Part shown: positions 8,055-11,064 of the stretch, piece after piece
Layout: every line of letters begins with the position of its first letter
Position numbering within the stretch: position 1 is the stretch's first letter
NCBI GenBank assembly: GCA_964625615.1
Contig: CAZVDU010000140.1
Span: forward strand, 1 to 11,064
Direction of reading: 5' to 3'
DNA: 11,064 nucleotides
From: M269 sp964625615
GTDB taxonomy: Bacteria > Pseudomonadota > Gammaproteobacteria > Enterobacterales > Alteromonadaceae
The notes under the pieces: generated by a model
What the model was told of the DNA's origin: nothing
Database searches by the model: none
What the model saw: the letters and a program-made list of their open reading frames with translations, nothing else
Position numbers and translations under genes: made by a program

Positions 8055-8954
8055 ATGAGTGAGAGTTATCCACGCGATATGGTGGGGTATGGGAAGACAC
8101 CACCGAACCCTAAGTGGCCAAATAAAGCAAAAATCGCCGTGCAATTTGTACTGAATTTTGAAGAAGGTGGCGAAAATTGTGTGTTACATGGTGATGAGCA
8201 CTCTGAGGTATTCTTGTCCGAAATCATAGGTGCGCAACCTTATAAAGATCGCCACCTAAGCATGGAATCGATTTATGAGTATGGTAGCCGAGCTGGTTTT
8301 TGGCGGTTGCACAGGCTGTTTACTGAACGTAATTTACCCTTGACGGTCTTCGGTGTCACTATGGCACTCCAACGTAATCCGGAAGCTCTGCAAGCAATGA
8401 TTGACGCTGATTGGGAGGTAGCAAGCCATGCTATGCGTTGGATTCACTACCAGGAGATGGATATTGATACAGAGAGACGATTGATTGACGAGTCTATCCT
8501 GTTACATGAAAAGTTAGTTGGTCAAAAGCCTGCAGGTTGGTACACAGGTAGAACAAGTCCAAATACGTTGTCTCTAATCGCTGAACGAGACGATATCCTT
8601 TATTGTGCCGATTCGTACGCTGACGATTTACCTTATTATGACCTTCACTATAGCAAGCCTTTATTAATTGTACCTTACACACTAGATACCAATGATATGC
8701 GATTTGCTTCTACGCAAGGCTTTAATAGTGGTGAGCAGTTTTATCAGTACCTGAAAGATGCATTTGACGTGTTATATGAAGAAGGGAAGACATCGCCTAA
8801 AATGCTTTCTGTGGGGTTGCATTGTCGCATTGTAGGTCGACCAGCAAGGTTTGCCGCTTTAAAACGATTTGTAGACTACATTAATCAATATGATGACGTA
8901 TGGGTCTGTACGCGTGAACAAATCGCTAACCATTGGTCTAATATCTTAGCTTAA
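8055..8954 (+). CDS. puuE: Allantoinase PuuE (polysaccharide deacetylase family)
   Basis: A 299-residue protein of the NodB/polysaccharide deacetylase superfamily that matches PuuE, which hydrolyses allantoin to allantoate and is unrelated to the amidohydrolase-type AllB. It begins with the PuuE-typical YPRDMVGYGKTPPNPKWP (5-22). The usual deacetylase TFDDG is replaced by NFEEGG (34-39), and the second motif is ASHAMRWIHY (123-132) with His125 and His131. Further family stretches are GWYTGRTSPNT (161-171), VPYTLDTNDMRF (206-217) and SVGLHCRIVGRPAR (252-265). It should act in the cytosol on the UraD product. TAGGG ends eight bases before the ATG, and the short gap after the regulator gene suggests one transcript. 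No enzyme for allantoate follows. Confidence 0.94.
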   Translation: MSESYPRDMVGYGKTPPNPKWPNKAKIAVQFVLNFEEGGENCVLHGDEHSEVFLSEIIGAQPYKDRHLSMESIYEYGSRAGFWRLHRLFTERNLPLTVFGVTMALQRNPEALQAMIDADWEVASHAMRWIHYQEMDIDTERRLIDESILLHEKLVGQKPAGWYTGRTSPNTLSLIAERDDILYCADSYADDLPYYDLHYSKPLLIVPYTLDTNDMRFASTQGFNSGEQFYQYLKDAFDVLYEEGKTSPKMLSVGLHCRIVGRPARFAALKRFVDYINQYDDVWVCTREQIANHWSNILA

Positions 8955-9114
8955 TGATAATTGATAGGCTCATCTCAATACAAGTATACCGATAGTAACA
9001 GGTATCAAAAGGTATAACTAAGTATGATGTGATATGTTTGTTATATAAAAGTTTCAGTATCTTGATTTTTGTCATTCGGTATAAGATAGAGATGTATTTT
9101 AATGAGGTGGCCTT
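8955..9114. other. Intergenic region with scattered GGTAT repeats
   Basis: These 160 bp contain no credible coding frame and no convincing puuE terminator. They carry short related words: GTATACC (8984-8990), GGTATC (9001), GGTATAA (9011-9017) and GGTATAA again (9078-9084). The first pairs with the second as an inverted repeat, ATACC-N10-GGTAT. No copy of the RutR-like operator is present, so the downstream small gene is probably not part of that regulon. A promoter for that gene should lie here; TATAAG or TAAGAT near 9080-9087 are possible -10 elements without a good -35. Confidence 0.3.
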
Positions 9115-9420
9115 ATGAAAAATGTTTTGACCTTCCTAGCTTTGGCTATAGCGAGCGGTTCGCTCCTTACAATATCACCTGATGCCATTGCCTTAGAAAA
9201 AAATCAGCCTATTGCGAATGCATTAAGTAAAAAAATCAATAAGGAGATTCAGATTTGTATGGACGGTGGCTCAGCACATTCCCATGCATATGAGAAGGAA
9301 AAGCACCTCAAAATAATGATGCCTAAAACGTATGATAAGTGTGAAAGTGGCGTAAAGTCTGCCTGCGATATGAAGGAGTCAGTTTTGATTGCTATGGAAG
9401 TGGCTTACAATAAAGGTTAG
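9115..9420 (+). CDS. Small exported protein of unknown function with three cysteines
   Basis: A 101-residue product that I do not recognise. The N-terminus MKNVLTFLALAIASGSLLTI is a typical Sec signal peptide, with a likely cleavage after Ala26 (DAIA, then LEKN), leaving about 75 residues in the periplasm or outside the cell. The mature part is charged, with many lysines, a histidine-containing stretch SAHSHAYEKEKH (53-64) and cysteines at 48, 76 and 84; an odd number allows one disulfide and one free thiol or a metal or haem ligand. GAGG seven to ten bases before the ATG is a good ribosome binding site, which supports a real gene. It lies alone between puuE and the convergent adenosine deaminase gene with its own 160-bp leader, so a purine role cannot be inferred from position alone. 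Confidence 0.72.
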   Translation: MKNVLTFLALAIASGSLLTISPDAIALEKNQPIANALSKKINKEIQICMDGGSAHSHAYEKEKHLKIMMPKTYDKCESGVKSACDMKESVLIAMEVAYNKG

Positions 9421-9446
9421 CCACGACCACATTCGGGAATACTTTT

Positions 9447-10901
9447 TTAGTCTGTTATGCAAAGGTTGTAGCGCTGACAGATAAAAGCACGCGTTTGTAT
9501 TTCTTGTCCATCTAATACATTGCTTGCTTTTTTCCTGAACGATTTTACGAACTGAGTCATGCGTTTATCGTAATTTTCTAATAGCCTTTGCTTAATATCT
9601 TCTTCAACAAAGCTGTACTTAATTGAGTTTCTGACGAGCTTAAGTATTTCTTCCCAAGATAAGTCGAATTCTTTAACTGCGACATAATATTCATCAGTCA
9701 TTGTTGACTCCCACATACCTCTATCGTCAGTAGACAACGTGACAGGAATGCCTGTTCTCAGGTATTCAGGGAAGGGATGTTCTGAATAATCGGAGACGTA
9801 TTCGAGTAATAAGTTGCTGATGAGATTTATTTCAACAAGGGCTTTCTCATTTCTCATTAATAGCATGGTTTCGGGATCGTCAATCAAGTTAACGCCGTGT
9901 CCAATACGTGACGCACCTAACAATAAGGTATCTCTAACATGGCGATTAGGCTCATCAACTTCACCTGCGTGGATAGCGAGCTGTAGCTCAGGGATCGTTT
10001 TTCTGAGTTTGCGTAACGTAGGTAAGAATCTTAGTGGATGACCTTTATCGTCATCTTCTCGACCTACCATATTAACGCCGACGTATAAGTCTCTATTCTC
10101 ATCGACAAACCGATACAAGTTCTCTAAATCCTGCTCTGCACTGGGTAAAAAGCGTAAGATCGTCGTTTGCATTCTGACTGTAACGCCAGTGTCTTTAGCA
10201 TCTTTTTGGGCGAGTCGCTTTTTGAATATATCGACGGCTTCCTGCGGCGAATAGAAAGAGCCATCAGTTTTCATTTTCCTATGATTGGTCTCTTGAGTTT
10301 CAAGGTAAACAAGCCCTTCTGCTGCAAATGCTTCCATGTTTTTGACTAACATCTCAGCCATGATAAAGGGGTTTTGGGGGAGTTCATTAAGTCGTTGCCA
10401 ATGTGTCGCAAAAAACTCCTGTCGGCCTTCGTGCGCTTTATCCAAGCGCACACTGTTCATCCAAGCTGCTTTTTCTGAACTGTTGAGCTGTTCTAATGAC
10501 TTGTACTCAGATTGTTCACAGGCAGATAGGTTGTTGTAACTACTTTGCTGAATTGTTCTGAACAACATTAACTGTGGGGTAAAACCAAATTCGTTATTAC
10601 CATAACCCAAACACTGCTTTATCGATGTTTTTGTATAGTATTGATAGCCGCCGTTTTTCTCTTGATCTGTGGCTAACTCATACCACCACTCAGAGAAGTT
10701 AGAGCCGCTAAGGTGATTGTGCAGATCACCGCCTTTGGGCATGGCATGTAGAAAACGATAGAGTTGCTCTGGCGTTGCTGTATCTTTAAATTGTTCGAAC
10801 CAAGCAGCTTTTGGCGCGGCTAAGGATGATTGAGTGGTCAATAGCAAGGGTAAAATGAGCGAAGGTAATAGTTGTCGGGAGAGTCGTCGAAAAATAGTCA
10901 T
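9447..10901 (-). CDS. Exported adenosine deaminase family protein
   Basis: A 484-residue member of the adenosine/AMP deaminase family. Zinc and catalytic residues are all visible: His61 and His63 in GGDLHNHLSG (57-66), His311 and Glu314 in AIHAGE (309-314), His335 in RIGHGVNL (332-339), and Asp392/Asp393 in LSTDDRGMW (389-397). Residues 1-29 are a signal peptide: arginines, then LLPSLILPLLL, then a probable cut after SLA or SLAA. The protein is longer than cytosolic Add (about 330-350 residues), with extra sequence at about 64-200 and a C-terminal tail. Its four cysteines (97, 128, 475, 481) lie in these additions and could form disulfides. It resembles secreted adenosine deaminase growth-factor-type enzymes, so adenosine to inosine in the periplasm or outside is likely; the exact substrate (adenosine, deoxyadenosine, another adenine nucleoside) is uncertain. 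AAGG lies eight bases upstream of the ATG. A RutR-like operator further upstream ties it to the purine operon. Confidence 0.9.
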   Translation of the reverse strand: MTIFRRLSRQLLPSLILPLLLTTQSSLAAPKAAWFEQFKDTATPEQLYRFLHAMPKGGDLHNHLSGSNFSEWWYELATDQEKNGGYQYYTKTSIKQCLGYGNNEFGFTPQLMLFRTIQQSSYNNLSACEQSEYKSLEQLNSSEKAAWMNSVRLDKAHEGRQEFFATHWQRLNELPQNPFIMAEMLVKNMEAFAAEGLVYLETQETNHRKMKTDGSFYSPQEAVDIFKKRLAQKDAKDTGVTVRMQTTILRFLPSAEQDLENLYRFVDENRDLYVGVNMVGREDDDKGHPLRFLPTLRKLRKTIPELQLAIHAGEVDEPNRHVRDTLLLGASRIGHGVNLIDDPETMLLMRNEKALVEINLISNLLLEYVSDYSEHPFPEYLRTGIPVTLSTDDRGMWESTMTDEYYVAVKEFDLSWEEILKLVRNSIKYSFVEEDIKQRLLENYDKRMTQFVKSFRKKASNVLDGQEIQTRAFICQRYNLCITD

Positions 10902-11064
10902 ATTATTCGCCTTATGTTGAAAATGTTGTATCTATTTGATTTAACTTAAGTAAAAAATAGCATTGGGTGTTATTTCAACAACGAATCTTCTAAAAAGTTG
11001 ACCAAATAGTCAATAAATTCAACGTAGTTTAACCTGTTGTATTTAATAGGAAAAGGTTTTTCTT
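10902..11064. other. Upstream region of the adenosine deaminase gene
   Basis: Non-coding, AT-rich sequence up to the window end. Besides the operator-like repeat at 10998-11013 I see no open frame or RNA gene. The long distance (96 bp) between operator and start codon would leave a leader of roughly 80 bases if the -35 inside the operator is used. A divergent gene beyond the window might share this region. Confidence 0.4.
10998..11013. promoter_or_regulatory. RutR-like operator upstream of the exported adenosine deaminase gene
   Basis: TTGACCAAATAGTCAA is an inverted repeat with one mismatch to the RutR consensus TTGACCA-NN-TGGTCAA as I recall it. It matches the xdhA-proximal operator, read on its minus strand, at 14 of 16 positions, including the AA centre. 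It lies 96 bp before the deaminase start codon. On the minus strand its outer half reads TTGACT, a good -35, with a weak GAAGAT 17 bases on as a possible -10. The shared site suggests the same regulator acts on both promoters. Confidence 0.65.

Noticed and set aside
9400..9424. Hairpin GTGGCT...AGCCAC across the stop codon of the small gene, with a T-run at about 9443-9448
   Set aside because: The stem is six pairs with a 13-base loop, and the T-run starts almost 20 bases after it, so it does not look like an intrinsic terminator in either direction.
1..11064. Search for mobile elements, CRISPR repeats, tRNA or a defence-type system
   Set aside because: No transposase, integrase, repeat array, terminal inverted repeats or nuclease/helicase genes are visible; apart from the unrecognised small exported protein, the genes form a coherent metabolic locus.

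Overview
The window holds a purine-degradation locus from a moderately AT-rich proteobacterium. Gene content (XdhABC, a membrane-type urate hydroxylase PuuD in place of a soluble uricase, a polysaccharide-deacetylase-type allantoinase PuuE, and a RutR-like regulator) and composition suggest a gammaproteobacterium, perhaps a marine Oceanospirillales-type organism. That placement is an inference; the sequence has no rRNA or other taxonomic marker.

Layout. A tightly packed seven-gene operon runs on the minus strand from 7277 off the left edge: xdhA, xdhB, xdhC, uraD, hiuH, guaD, puuD (puuD is cut by the window start). Its genes overlap or lie within about 10 bp of each other. Divergent from it, on the plus strand, are a RutR-like TetR-family regulator gene (7402-8040) and the allantoinase gene puuE (8055-8954). 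A 160-bp gap follows, then a small gene for an exported three-cysteine protein of unknown function (9115-9420). Convergent with that, on the minus strand, is a gene for a signal-peptide-bearing adenosine deaminase family protein (9447-10901). The last 163 bp are its upstream region.

Pathway. The enzymes fit one route: adenosine to inosine (exported deaminase), guanine to xanthine (GuaD), hypoxanthine and xanthine to urate (XdhAB, matured by XdhC), urate to 5-hydroxyisourate (PuuD), then to OHCU (HiuH), to S-allantoin (UraD) and to allantoate (PuuE). Not in the window are a nucleoside hydrolase or phosphorylase, a purine permease, and the enzymes that break down allantoate.

Regulation. A 16-bp near-palindrome, TGGACCATTTGGTCAA, sits exactly midway between xdhA and the regulator gene, 54 bp from each start codon. 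A second copy, TTGACCAAATAGTCAA, lies 96 bp upstream of the adenosine deaminase gene. Each differs at one position from the RutR consensus as I recall it (TTGACCA-NN-TGGTCAA). This suggests that a RutR-type regulator controls both the purine operon and the exported deaminase. That is the most interesting inference from the window. I see no mobile element, CRISPR array, tRNA or rRNA.
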